Notes: generated by a model from the sequence alone, not told the origin. A stretch of DNA of 10,149 nt from Chloroflexota bacterium (GCA_017885485.1 JAFNFZ010000138.1:744-10892); one strand, 5' to 3'; positions 4,189 to 10,149 are shown, numbered from the stretch's first letter. Numbers and translations are program-made.

Positions 4189-5835
4189 ATGTTTGAGGCA
4201 TGGAAGAACAAGCTCTACTTCGGTGACAACCTGGATATTATGAGGCAGTACATCCCAGATGAGAGCGTTGATCTGATCTACCTCGATCCACCGTTTAACA
4301 GTCAAGCTACCTACAATGTTCTGTTCGCAGAGAAGAATGGCACTCAGTCAGCCGCACAGATAGCGGCCTTTGATGACACTTGGCATTGGGATATGAAGGC
4401 AGAGGCAACCTACCATGATATCGTGACCAATGGGCCAAGGAAGTTGGCTGATCTCATTCAGGCTATGCGTGCCTTTCTTGGGCAGAATGACATTATGGCC
4501 TATCTCGTGATGATGGCTGCACGGCTGGATGAGATGCGTCGTGTCTTGAAGCCCACTGGCAGCATCTACCTGCACTGCGACCCCACGGCCAGCCACTACC
4601 TGAAGCTCATCATGGATGCTGCGTTCGGGCCACATAACTTCCGAAATGAGATAACCTGGAAACGATCAAGCGCACATAGCGACACAAAGCAGGGCCGCAA
4701 AGCCTATGGAAACATCGCTGATGTCCTCCTCTACTACACAAGAACCGAAGAATATACCTTCAATCCCCAATTTGCGGATTATGATGAGGAATACCTCCGA
4801 AAGACCTACAATAATCTTGACCCCGACGGACGTCGATGGAAGTCCAGCGATCTGACGGGGCCTGGCGGAGCAGCGAAAGGCAATCCATCCTATCAATTCT
4901 TGGGTGTGACAAGGTATTGGCGTTTCACTAGACAGAACATGGAACGTCTGTTGGTCGAGGGGCGAATTCACCAAGCCAGACCAGGAGCAGTACCGAGAAT
5001 GAAGCACTATCTCGATGAAATGCAGGGAATCCCTCTACAGAATATCTGGGCTGACATTTCTCCCATTAGCGCACAAGCTGCTGAACGTCTCGGCTATCCC
5101 ACCCAGAAACCAGAGGCTCTCCTAGAACGCATTATCAAGACTAGCAGCAACGAAGGTGACCTGATGTTTGATCCTTTCAGCGGCTGTGGCACAAGTATTG
5201 CTGTGGCAGAGCGTCTGAACCGCCGTTGGATTGGCATTGATATCACCCACCTGGCAATCACTCTCATGAAGCATCGGCTAGAGGACAGTTTCGGCCCCAA
5301 CCTGTCTCCTTATGAGGTCATAGGCGATCCCAAAGACCTATTCAGTGCTGAAGCGTTAGCCGCACAAGAAGATGGGCGCTACCAGTTTGAGTGGTGGGCG
5401 TTGGGCAAGGTAGCTGCCAGACCAGCTCAGGACAAACGGAAAGGAGCAGATACTGGCATTGACGGTATCATCAACTTTTTTGACGATAACAGTGGCAAGG
5501 CCAAGAAGATAGTTGTCCAGGTCAAGAGTGGTCATGTCACCCGCAATCAAATAGGTGATCTCAAAGGCGTAATGGAAAGGGAGAAAGCCACAATAGGTGC
5601 CTTTCTCACTCTGAAGGAACCCACCAGGCCAATGATTGAGGAAGGAGCAGCGGCTGGATTCTATGAGCCTCAGCACTTCCCAGGACTGCGCTATCCAAGA
5701 CTCCAGATTCTGACTATTGAGGATCTCCTAGCAGGAAAGCAAGTAGAGTATCCTCGACTAGCACCAGAGGCTACGTTCAAGAGGGCTGAACGCAAGCAAA
5801 AGAGCGACTTAGCACAACAGGCAGGGCTTCTGTAG
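4189..5835 (+). CDS. DNA methyltransferase (N6-A/N4-C, beta class) fused to Mrr-like nuclease domain
   Basis: The 548-residue protein transfers a methyl group from S-adenosylmethionine to adenine N6 or cytosine N4 in DNA. The catalytic motif IV DPPF is at 33-36, inside YLDPPFNSQATYNVLF. The AdoMet-binding motif FDPFSGCGTS is at 327-336, after QKPEALLERII. Motif IV preceding motif I defines the beta class, as in type III Mod subunits, and residues about 160-300 form the variable target-recognition region. From about 395 a second domain follows: KGADTGIDGIINFF (Asp425) and IVVQVKSGHV (Gln444-x-Lys446), the D...QxK arrangement of Mrr-type PD-(D/E)xK nucleases. One chain may therefore both mark and cut DNA. 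The gene has its own leaderless-type promoter. It is followed 91 nt later by the glycosylase-like gene on the same strand. It could be an orphan prophage methylase with a degenerate nuclease, but the key nuclease residues are present. Confidence 0.9.
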   Translation: MFEAWKNKLYFGDNLDIMRQYIPDESVDLIYLDPPFNSQATYNVLFAEKNGTQSAAQIAAFDDTWHWDMKAEATYHDIVTNGPRKLADLIQAMRAFLGQNDIMAYLVMMAARLDEMRRVLKPTGSIYLHCDPTASHYLKLIMDAAFGPHNFRNEITWKRSSAHSDTKQGRKAYGNIADVLLYYTRTEEYTFNPQFADYDEEYLRKTYNNLDPDGRRWKSSDLTGPGGAAKGNPSYQFLGVTRYWRFTRQNMERLLVEGRIHQARPGAVPRMKHYLDEMQGIPLQNIWADISPISAQAAERLGYPTQKPEALLERIIKTSSNEGDLMFDPFSGCGTSIAVAERLNRRWIGIDITHLAITLMKHRLEDSFGPNLSPYEVIGDPKDLFSAEALAAQEDGRYQFEWWALGKVAARPAQDKRKGADTGIDGIINFFDDNSGKAKKIVVQVKSGHVTRNQIGDLKGVMEREKATIGAFLTLKEPTRPMIEEGAAAGFYEPQHFPGLRYPRLQILTIEDLLAGKQVEYPRLAPEATFKRAERKQKSDLAQQAGLL

Positions 5836-5926
5836 CCAGTCTGAATACCTCCCACATCCATCTCATGTGTCTGCCGTGAGCATATCCACGTCTCCCGCAT
5901 GGCACCATCATGGTGGGGATGAAACA

Positions 5927-6529
5927 ATGATCACAAGAACTCTTTACGATAAGATTCGAGGAAAGTATGGCTCTTCTGCAAGTTGGGCCGTTTGGGAACC
6001 GCAGGGAGACAAGCCAAAATCAAACATGGGGGTTCAGAATGTGTTCAATTTTGAATTTAACCCATCTTTGCTAGACACGCTACGGAATGACATAGTGATG
6101 GTCGGATTGAACTTTTCGAGAGAACTCAAAGACCCTCTGCCATTTACAAACTTCCATGACGAATCCCCATATGCGAACGATTTCAAGATTCGTTATGCAT
6201 TCTGGGACACTCCATACTATGGTGCATACATGACGGATGTTCTAAAGCATTTAGTTATTCTGGATGCCCCGAAGGTTCGTGATTACATCAAGAAGAATCC
6301 AAATGTACTTCATCGTCACATCAGAGCTTTTGAGGAAGAACTGGAGGAGGTCGAGTCTCGCAGACCTATGTTGCTTGCTTTTGGTCGAGATGCATACGGC
6401 CTGCTCAAGAAGCACCTCGACTGGAAAAGGTATGGTTCTCTGATTCCGCTCACTCATTACAGCCATCATGTGCGAAAAGAAGAATACCGTGAGGATGTAC
6501 ATAGTCGAATCGCAGAGTCACTACGATGA
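5927..6529 (+). CDS. Divergent uracil-DNA-glycosylase-like protein
   Basis: This soluble 200-residue protein begins MITRTLYDKIRGKYG. The order of segments follows the uracil-DNA glycosylase superfamily. IVMVGLNFS (56-64) stands where motif 1 (GxNPG) occurs. YYGAYMTDVLKH (97-108) parallels the family's vfvTNavKh strand. RRPMLLAFGRDAYGLL (145-160) parallels the vvllG..A...L strand-helix. IPLTHYSHHV (173-182) stands where the HPS loop (motif 2) occurs. If this is right, the usual catalytic residues are altered, so it may bind or process a modified base and need not act on uracil. I chose ATG 5927 because GGTGGGG lies upstream and the extra 20 residues from 5867 are low in structure. The gene follows the methyltransferase-nuclease gene and looks richer in A+T than its neighbours. 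Its stop overlaps an ATG (ATGA) of a 15-codon ORF. The fold assignment is inference. Confidence 0.6.
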   Translation: MITRTLYDKIRGKYGSSASWAVWEPQGDKPKSNMGVQNVFNFEFNPSLLDTLRNDIVMVGLNFSRELKDPLPFTNFHDESPYANDFKIRYAFWDTPYYGAYMTDVLKHLVILDAPKVRDYIKKNPNVLHRHIRAFEEELEEVESRRPMLLAFGRDAYGLLKKHLDWKRYGSLIPLTHYSHHVRKEEYREDVHSRIAESLR

Positions 6530-6567
6530 CTACAATCGAGAAGAAAGGTTACTTTGTCGCCCATGCG

Positions 6568-6588
6568 GCTTGAGCGTGGAACTCAAGC
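6568..6588. terminator. Weak hairpin between convergent genes
   Basis: GCTTGAG and CTCAAGC form a 7-bp stem with a 7-nt loop, 38 nt after the stop at 6529. There is no T tract, so termination is only possible. Otherwise 6530-6685 holds nothing but a 15-codon ORF starting at 6526 inside the preceding stop (ATGA). Confidence 0.25.
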
Positions 6589-6685
6589 ACGACCCCTGAC
6601 CACCCTCTTTCTGCGGTCTCTGGCACCCTTTGGTCTTCCCCAGCCGTGTTCTCTGTGAGCGGCGATCCCTAGACCTGTCCCCCAG

Positions 6686-7285
6686 TTAGAAATCAGCTTC
6701 TGTTATGCCGCCCTCTCCAACCGTGGTCGGTCTTCCTCGCTTCACGAAGCGATGAATTGGGTGGTTGGCAGGCAGAACAATAGCCCAATCAGCTAGGGTT
6801 CCAGCCACCGCTCTCTCAGCAGGGCCGCGTTGGTCTAGACGGACTATCCCTCCTTCTCTCGTCACCTCGGCACTCGGATACAGCTTCATCGCCTGCTGTG
6901 TGTGCCACTCAAGATCGGCCTCCGTCCAGACATCGCACGGTAGAATCCTCTTCCCCCTGAAATCCAATCTCAATAGGGCTTCGTCACGGAATCCAAACGG
7001 GAGAGGGAACCATTCTGGGAGGATGAGTTTCCCAAATCTGAACTCCTTCTTGCCCTCCTTCGTGTAGAGGTCATCGTGGTCGGAGAAGACGCAGCAGAGC
7101 CAATATAGTTCAAAGATGGTGCAAGTCTGGAACCCCAATCCCGTCAGGGCCTCCTGAGCGGCGCTCCGCATCTCGGCGAGTCGGGGATGATCCCCGCGAC
7201 CCCGCAAGAGTCTGCGTCCATCAGCTACAGACCGCAGCCACTTGTCCCAAGAGTGTAGCGCTCTCTCAAAAGTCTCTGGCTTCAT
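6686..7285 (-). CDS. Hypothetical protein, 199 aa
   Basis: I do not recognise this protein. It begins MKPETFERALHSWDKWLRSV, then has a basic helical region to about 45, an aromatic, cysteine-containing stretch (CTIFELYWLCCVFSDHDDLY, about 55-74), a conserved-looking middle (KLILPEWFPLPFGFRDEALL) and LRLDFRGKRILPCDVWTEADL. The cysteines are not arranged as a zinc site, and the hydrophobic stretch is too short and polar-flanked for a membrane segment. The C-terminus RGRPTTVGEGG is basic. An in-frame TAGTAT -10-like hexamer lies 8 nt before the ATG, and there is no Shine-Dalgarno sequence, so it may be leaderless. It is divergent from the AbrB-type regulator with only 93 nt between the starts, a layout that suggests control by that regulator. 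Confidence 0.65.
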   Translation of the reverse strand: MKPETFERALHSWDKWLRSVADGRRLLRGRGDHPRLAEMRSAAQEALTGLGFQTCTIFELYWLCCVFSDHDDLYTKEGKKEFRFGKLILPEWFPLPFGFRDEALLRLDFRGKRILPCDVWTEADLEWHTQQAMKLYPSAEVTREGGIVRLDQRGPAERAVAGTLADWAIVLPANHPIHRFVKRGRPTTVGEGGITEADF

Positions 7286-7293
7286 TCACCAAG

Positions 7294-7299
7294 ATACTA
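7294..7299 (-). promoter_or_regulatory. -10-like element before the 6686-7285 gene
   Basis: Minus strand TAGTAT, preceded by GTG, ends 8 nt before the ATG at 7285, the same distance as the TATAAT of the methyltransferase gene. No -35 is seen. Weak evidence on its own. Confidence 0.3.
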
Positions 7300-7325
7300 C
7301 ACGTCGGCTTTCGTGCAGGCGGGGG

Positions 7326-7345
7326 CATTCTGTGCCATTCTGGGC
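7326..7345. promoter_or_regulatory. 10-bp tandem repeat in the divergent promoter region, possible operator
   Basis: CATTCTGTGC is followed directly by CATTCTGGGC (one mismatch), spaced one helical turn, just before an AT-rich TGTAATTAT that could be the -10 of the regulator gene. A dimeric or tetrameric AbrB-like protein could bind both on one face of the helix. Confidence 0.35.
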
Positions 7346-7378
7346 TGTAATTATGTCGGTACGCATCGGACGAGTCAA

Positions 7379-7609
7379 ATGGGCCAGTTAGAGCAGCGAA
7401 CAGTAACGAAGGTGGGGAGCGGTAGCCTCATGGTGTGTCTGCCGCTGGGATGGGCGCGTTTTCATAATCTGAAGGCTGGGGACAAAGTGCAGGTGGTTAC
7501 GAACGGCGAAATCAGGATAAGACCGTTGAGACGGCCTCGCCGACGGGCTGACGACCCAAGTCACAGGCGTGATAGTGAAGGTATCTCGGTAGGCGAACAT
7601 CATGGGTGA
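7379..7609 (+). CDS. AbrB/SpoVT (MazE-like) swapped-hairpin DNA-binding protein
   Basis: Residues about 4-50 read LEQRTVTKVGSGSLMVCLPL, then GWARFHNLKAGDKVQVV and EIRIRPL. This is the full pattern of an AbrB/SpoVT domain (xxR.VtkvG.GS..v.LP..w...l..GD.v.v....g.i.irp), the fold used by transition-state regulators and antitoxins such as MazE. The 76-residue form starting at ATG 7379 begins just before the domain; an upstream GTG at 7313 would add 22 residues including two cysteines and would overlap the putative operator, so I prefer 7379. The C-terminal 25 residues are basic and hydrophilic (RRPRRRADDPSHRR). No toxin gene stands next to it in the usual order, so a role as regulator of the element, including the divergent 6686-7285 gene, is more likely than antitoxin. 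It overlaps the next micro-ORF by 8 nt. Confidence 0.75.
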   Translation: MGQLEQRTVTKVGSGSLMVCLPLGWARFHNLKAGDKVQVVTNGEIRIRPLRRPRRRADDPSHRRDSEGISVGEHHG

Positions 7610-7688
7610 CACGGTGGGATCGAATCAGCCAGTGATTGTGGTGACTCTCCACCAAGGCCAACCAACCGCTGGCCAAGCGGCGGCGTGA
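7602..7688 (+). CDS. Possible micro-protein, 28 aa
   Basis: The ORF starts at ATG 7602, overlapping the end of the AbrB-type gene by 8 nt, and reads MGDTVGSNQPVIVVTLHQGQ then PTAGQAAA. The regular beta-like stretch looks protein-like, but the family is unknown and the size is marginal. Its TGA overlaps a GTG (GTGA, 7685) opening 25 codons to 7762; then 7763-7779 carries the ribosome-binding region of the zinc-ribbon gene. Confidence 0.25.
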   Translation: MGDTVGSNQPVIVVTLHQGQPTAGQAAA

Positions 7689-7779
7689 AAGCGACTCTGG
7701 GATCACCTTCTAGCACCTGCCAGCGGCCTAGCCAACGGCAACCAGTCTGGGAAAGTAATTAGGGTAAGGGATGGACTGA

Positions 7780-7968
7780 ATGATGGAACCAACTCACCAA
7801 CCTAGCGATGTAACCCTCAAGTGCTGCGACTGCGGGGCCAGCTTCATCTTCACCGCAGGAGAGCAGGCATACTTCACCTCGAAATCGTTGTCACCTCCGA
7901 AGCGATGTCGGCGCTGTCGGGAGAGACGACGCTCCTCCATAGTGCCTGATACGGCGGTGCGGCCATGA
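7780..7968 (+). CDS. Small zinc-ribbon protein (zf-trcl type)
   Basis: This 62-residue protein reads VTLKCCDCGASFIFTAGEQA (11-30), then SPPKRCRRCRERRR. It matches the probable zinc-ribbon family with L.C.DCG..FvFT.gEQ..y, then P.RC..CR: zinc would be held by C15, C18, C43 and C46, with Cys16 spare. It is basic at the C-terminus (RCRERRRSS), which suits nucleic-acid binding. The ATG at 7780 is followed by a second ATG at 7783; AAGGG lies 9 nt upstream. Its stop overlaps the start of the primase-helicase gene (ATGA at 7965-7968), so the two are translationally coupled. Such ribbons often sit beside replication genes in prophages and integrative elements, so a role in that module is inferred. 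Confidence 0.75.
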   Translation: MMEPTHQPSDVTLKCCDCGASFIFTAGEQAYFTSKSLSPPKRCRRCRERRRSSIVPDTAVRP

Positions 7969-9815
7969 CGGAACAGGGTGGCAAACCTCTGACCGCTGAC
8001 GACTACGTTGAACTCTCCCCTGGCCAATGGGTGCCACGGGAGAAGGCCAAGGAACTCCAGCGGCATCTTGAGGAGCGGAAGAAGGCCGAAAAGGAACCTG
8101 CCACTGAGAATGCACCATTGACAGACACGGGGAATGCGGAGTACTTGGCCCGCCTATTTGGGCATCGAATCAGGTATGACCACCGCAGGCGACGTTGGTT
8201 GCAGTGGGAAGGCCACCGCTGGGAGCCAGACAGGGACGGGCACATCTCGCGCCTGGCTGTTGAGGCTGCGAGGTCAAGGTACAGCCAGGCCGAACATATT
8301 GAGAAACTGAAAGAACGGCAAGCGGCGGCAAACTGGGCGATATCATCGGAAAGCAGGCAGAAGATCGATGCCTGTATCTCACTTGCCAGGAACATCAAGC
8401 CCATCGCGGATGACGGTGAGAGTTGGGATCGTGACCCGTGGCTGCTGGGAGTGAATAACGGCGTGGTGGATCTGAAGACTGGAGAACTGCGCCCTGGGCG
8501 GCCAGAGGATCGGATCACCATGACCACAGGTGTGGGGTTCGACCCAGAGGCGAAGTGCCCGCGCTGGGAGCAGTTCCTTGTTGAGGTGTTCGGCGATACC
8601 GACCTCATAGACTGGCTATGGCGATCACTTGGTTATTCCACCAGTGGGGATACTACGGAGCAGTGCATCTTCATGGGATACGGCGTGGGAGCCAACGGGA
8701 AGGGTGTGTTCGGCGGGGCAATACATAGCACTCTGGGAGACTATGCTCACAGCTCACCGTTCAGTACCTTTGAACTGTACCATCGTGCCTCTATCCCCAA
8801 CGATCTCGCTTGCTTGGAGGTCAAGAGGTATGTGTCCTCTTCCGAGACGAATGAGAGCACCCGATTGAACGAAGCCAGAATCAAGGCTATCAGTGGTGGT
8901 GACCCGATCACAGCTAGGTATTTGCACCAGGAATACTTCACCTTCTGGCCTCACCTGAAGCTGTGGCTGTTTGTCAATCACAAACCGAAGGTGCTGGATG
9001 ACAGTTTCGGCTTCTGGCGACGAGTGCGCCTCATTCCATTCACTCGTCAATTCACGGGCGTGGCTGATGATCGGCGGCTGAGTGAGAAGCTGAGGGCCCA
9101 AGCACCTGGAATACTGGCCTGGCTGGTTCGCGGTTGCCTGGAGTGGCAGCGGCGAGGGTTGGAGCCAGTGCCCGAATGCGTGAAGGTGGCTACCCAGGAG
9201 TATCAGCAAGAATCCGATCCGCTGGGCGACTTCATAGCCGACAAGTGCATCGAACGTCTGGAGGCCACTGTGCAGGCATCAGAACTGTATGGAGCATACA
9301 GGGGATGGGCCGAACGGGAGGGCATGGGCCAGCGCGAGGTATTGACCTCTACCACCTTTGGGCGGCGGATGGGTGACAAGCACCAAAAGGAGCGGAGAGG
9401 CGGCAAGATTCTCTATCAGGGCATATGCCTATCAGGACAGTTGCGGGATAGTTTGACGCTCAATATCCAGAAAAGCAATGTTTCTCCTATAGAGAACCCT
9501 TTACGCGAGAATAACCAGAAAAACTATCCCAACTATCCTGATGAGCACGAAAACCATCCTGGTTCAGGCAGTGACTGTCCTGGTAGCGGCCAACTTGAGG
9601 CCGCATTGGGTATGCCAGCGGCTGAGGCCATCAAGGTATGGCATTCCCGTGGTTCACCCATCATCCACCTAGCTGACAGTGAGAACTGCACCAACCTGGA
9701 GAAGCTGCTGTCCAGTCCCAGAGTGAAGCCTGACCACTTGCAGGCAATCAGGAAATGGCTCGATGAAGTCGTCGACAAGGAAATGGTCACATCATCTGAC
9801 TCAGGCATTTTGTGA
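7965..9815 (+). CDS. Phage/plasmid primase-helicase, D5/P4 family C-terminal type
   Basis: This 616-residue superfamily 3 helicase would unwind DNA at the origin of a phage or integrative element. Residues about 55-200 form the D5_N region (AEYLARLFGHRIRYDHRRRRW..., NNGVVDLKTGELRPGRPEDR, GFDPEAKCPRWEQFL). The ATP site GYGVGANGKG is at 238-247, with Gly after the Walker A Lys where Ser/Thr is usual. The SF3 core continues with RYVSSSETNESTRLNEARIK (288-307), GGDPITARYL (311-320), sensor FVNHKP (336-341) and the arginine finger FWRRVRLIPF (350-359). A wHTH-like region follows to about 490, then a low-complexity linker (NYPNYP, PGSGSDCPGSG), then an extra C-terminal helical domain (LGMPAAEAIKVWHSRGSP..., 548-605). 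No N-terminal polymerase (AEP) domain is present, so a separate primase is expected. It is coupled to the upstream zinc ribbon by ATGA. Confidence 0.92.
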   Translation: MTEQGGKPLTADDYVELSPGQWVPREKAKELQRHLEERKKAEKEPATENAPLTDTGNAEYLARLFGHRIRYDHRRRRWLQWEGHRWEPDRDGHISRLAVEAARSRYSQAEHIEKLKERQAAANWAISSESRQKIDACISLARNIKPIADDGESWDRDPWLLGVNNGVVDLKTGELRPGRPEDRITMTTGVGFDPEAKCPRWEQFLVEVFGDTDLIDWLWRSLGYSTSGDTTEQCIFMGYGVGANGKGVFGGAIHSTLGDYAHSSPFSTFELYHRASIPNDLACLEVKRYVSSSETNESTRLNEARIKAISGGDPITARYLHQEYFTFWPHLKLWLFVNHKPKVLDDSFGFWRRVRLIPFTRQFTGVADDRRLSEKLRAQAPGILAWLVRGCLEWQRRGLEPVPECVKVATQEYQQESDPLGDFIADKCIERLEATVQASELYGAYRGWAEREGMGQREVLTSTTFGRRMGDKHQKERRGGKILYQGICLSGQLRDSLTLNIQKSNVSPIENPLRENNQKNYPNYPDEHENHPGSGSDCPGSGQLEAALGMPAAEAIKVWHSRGSPIIHLADSENCTNLEKLLSSPRVKPDHLQAIRKWLDEVVDKEMVTSSDSGIL

Positions 9816-9826
9816 GATTTTGTGAG
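9807..9826 (+). repeat. 10-bp tandem duplication across the primase stop
   Basis: ATTTTGTGAG occurs twice in a row. The first copy contains the TGA stop of the primase gene; the second contains the GTG (9822) that is an alternative start of the next gene, in the same frame as the primase. Confidence 0.8.
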
Positions 9827-9830
9827 GCCG

Positions 9831-10037
9831 ATGGAACGGAATCTACGAGGTAGGCCACCCCTGGACATTCGGCTGGAGCGGATCATCGAGGCAGTGAGAC
9901 AGCACCGACGGGTTACCCTTGCCGCCACAGCACTTGGATGCTCTCCAGCCTATGTACACAAGAGACTCAAGGCAGCCAAAATCACTCTGGCCCAGGTGTT
10001 GAAACTGCCCCATGTGGAGAGCACCTATCATGGCTAA
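9831..10037 (+). CDS. Small helix-turn-helix DNA-binding protein
   Basis: The 68-residue protein is basic: MERNLRGRPPLDIRLERIIE, then AVRQHRRVTLAATALGCSPA and YVHKRLKAAKITLAQVL. Residues about 16-52 form a helix-turn-helix in which TLAATALGCSPAYVHKRLKA is the turn and recognition helix, as in Fis-like and small phage regulators. The GRPP segment before it resembles an AT-hook-like arm. It could regulate the replication module or act as an accessory origin-binding protein. The start could be GTG 9822 (three more residues, in frame with the primase two codons after its stop) or ATG 9831; GAGG precedes the ATG closely. I use the ATG. Its last codons overlap a 9-codon ORF by 8 nt. Confidence 0.7.
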   Translation: MERNLRGRPPLDIRLERIIEAVRQHRRVTLAATALGCSPAYVHKRLKAAKITLAQVLKLPHVESTYHG

Positions 10038-10109
10038 GGTAGAGGGTATGCTGGCATGAACGCACCAAAAGATACCACTTTGTTGAATCTGGGGGTTATG
10101 AATGGCTGA
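10030..10109 (+). other. Two overlapping micro-ORFs bridging to the next gene
   Basis: ATG 10030 opens 9 codons (MAKVEGMLA) that overlap the helix-turn-helix gene by 8 nt and end in ATGA at 10056-10059. That ATG opens 17 codons (MNAPKDTTLLNLGVMNG) ending at 10109, overlapping the next start (10102) by 8 nt. They are too short to call genes; they may serve only to carry ribosomes along. Confidence 0.15.
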
Positions 10110-10149
10110 CAGCATGAGGGAGACGTCCTTGACGGTAAGGGCTGACAAC
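10102..10149 (+). CDS. Start of a further gene, 3' end outside the window
   Basis: The frame MADSMRETSLTVRADN is open to the last base. GGGGG lies about 6 nt before the ATG. The motif of Ser-Met-Arg-Glu-Thr near the N-terminus resembles the start of phage proteins that sit beside recombination/replication genes, but 16 residues do not allow a family call. Confidence 0.4.
   Translation, partial: MADSMRETSLTVRADN

Larger units (their letters stand above)
4012..4196 (+). other. Two overlapping micro-ORFs linking to the methyltransferase start
   Basis: ATG at 4012 (TGATG overlap with the 75-aa ORF) opens 31 codons beginning MDWPFVLVAWVETAFL, a short hydrophobic start, ending at 4107. ATGA at 4104 opens 30 codons ending at 4196 and overlaps the methyltransferase ATG by 8 nt. 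The hairpin at 4053-4077 lies inside the first. They may be coupling leaders, remnants or chance. Confidence 0.15.

Noticed and set aside
5867..5926. N-terminal extension of the glycosylase-like protein from ATG 5867
   Set aside because: The 20 extra residues (HHHGG-containing) look non-coding and no ribosome-binding site precedes 5867.
7512..7706. Minus-strand ORF of 64 codons
   Set aside because: It is opposite the AbrB-type gene end and shows no family pattern.
7379..7968. Toxin-antitoxin operon built on the AbrB/MazE-like protein
   Set aside because: No toxin-sized partner with a MazF, Doc or PIN pattern follows; the next real gene is a zinc ribbon of a replication module.
8003..8608. 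Minus-strand ORF of 201 codons
   Set aside because: It is antisense to the primase-helicase; Ser/Arg-rich with no motif.

Overview
The window is bacterial, with moderate GC content and mixed coding strands. I would guess a member of the Chloroflexota (Dehalococcoidia-like). That guess rests on the style of several proteins (an MmpS-like secreted domain behind a fossil zinc ribbon, a short-loop replication module, an integrase tail of a type I associate with that group) and not on any marker gene. No rRNA, tRNA or CRISPR array is visible.

Left part (1-3130): a chromosomal edge that looks degraded. On the minus strand lie the start of dapF (diaminopimelate epimerase) and, 14 nt upstream of it, a 66-codon RadC-type JAB remnant with a very good sigma70-type promoter directly before its ATG. 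Next come a minus-strand winged-helix/zinc-ribbon protein lying between two imperfect direct repeats, a plus-strand hypothetical protein with a TPR-like tail, an in-frame fossil of the C-terminus of a tyrosine recombinase (with its RYTRS catalytic-tyrosine motif), and a minus-strand single-pass membrane protein with an MmpS-like extracellular domain. Upstream of its start the membrane gene keeps 42 in-frame codons that read as a zinc ribbon with its cysteines deleted.

Middle (3130-6530): a gene-poor stretch with perfect short-loop hairpins sharing TTTCT...AGAAA ends and a 7-bp/14-bp tandem repeat array. It is followed by a promoter and a small GTG-started gene whose start codon lies in an inverted repeat. 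Then come two co-oriented genes: a beta-class N6/N4 DNA methyltransferase fused to an Mrr-like nuclease domain (apparently leaderless), and a small protein that reads as a divergent uracil-DNA-glycosylase-like fold. This pair is the best candidate for an unusual defence or DNA-modification cassette.

Right part (6530-10149): a minus-strand hypothetical gene stands divergent to an AbrB/SpoVT-type regulator, with a 10-bp tandem repeat between them that may be an operator. A compact phage/plasmid-like replication module follows: tiny overlapping ORFs, a zf-trcl-type zinc ribbon, a D5/P4-type primase-helicase C-terminal protein, a helix-turn-helix protein, and the first 16 codons of another gene running off the end. 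Genes here overlap by 4 or 8 nt, as expected for translationally coupled phage or integrative-element genes. The whole of 3.4-10.1 kb reads as an integrated element or a hotspot of elements beside a housekeeping gene.
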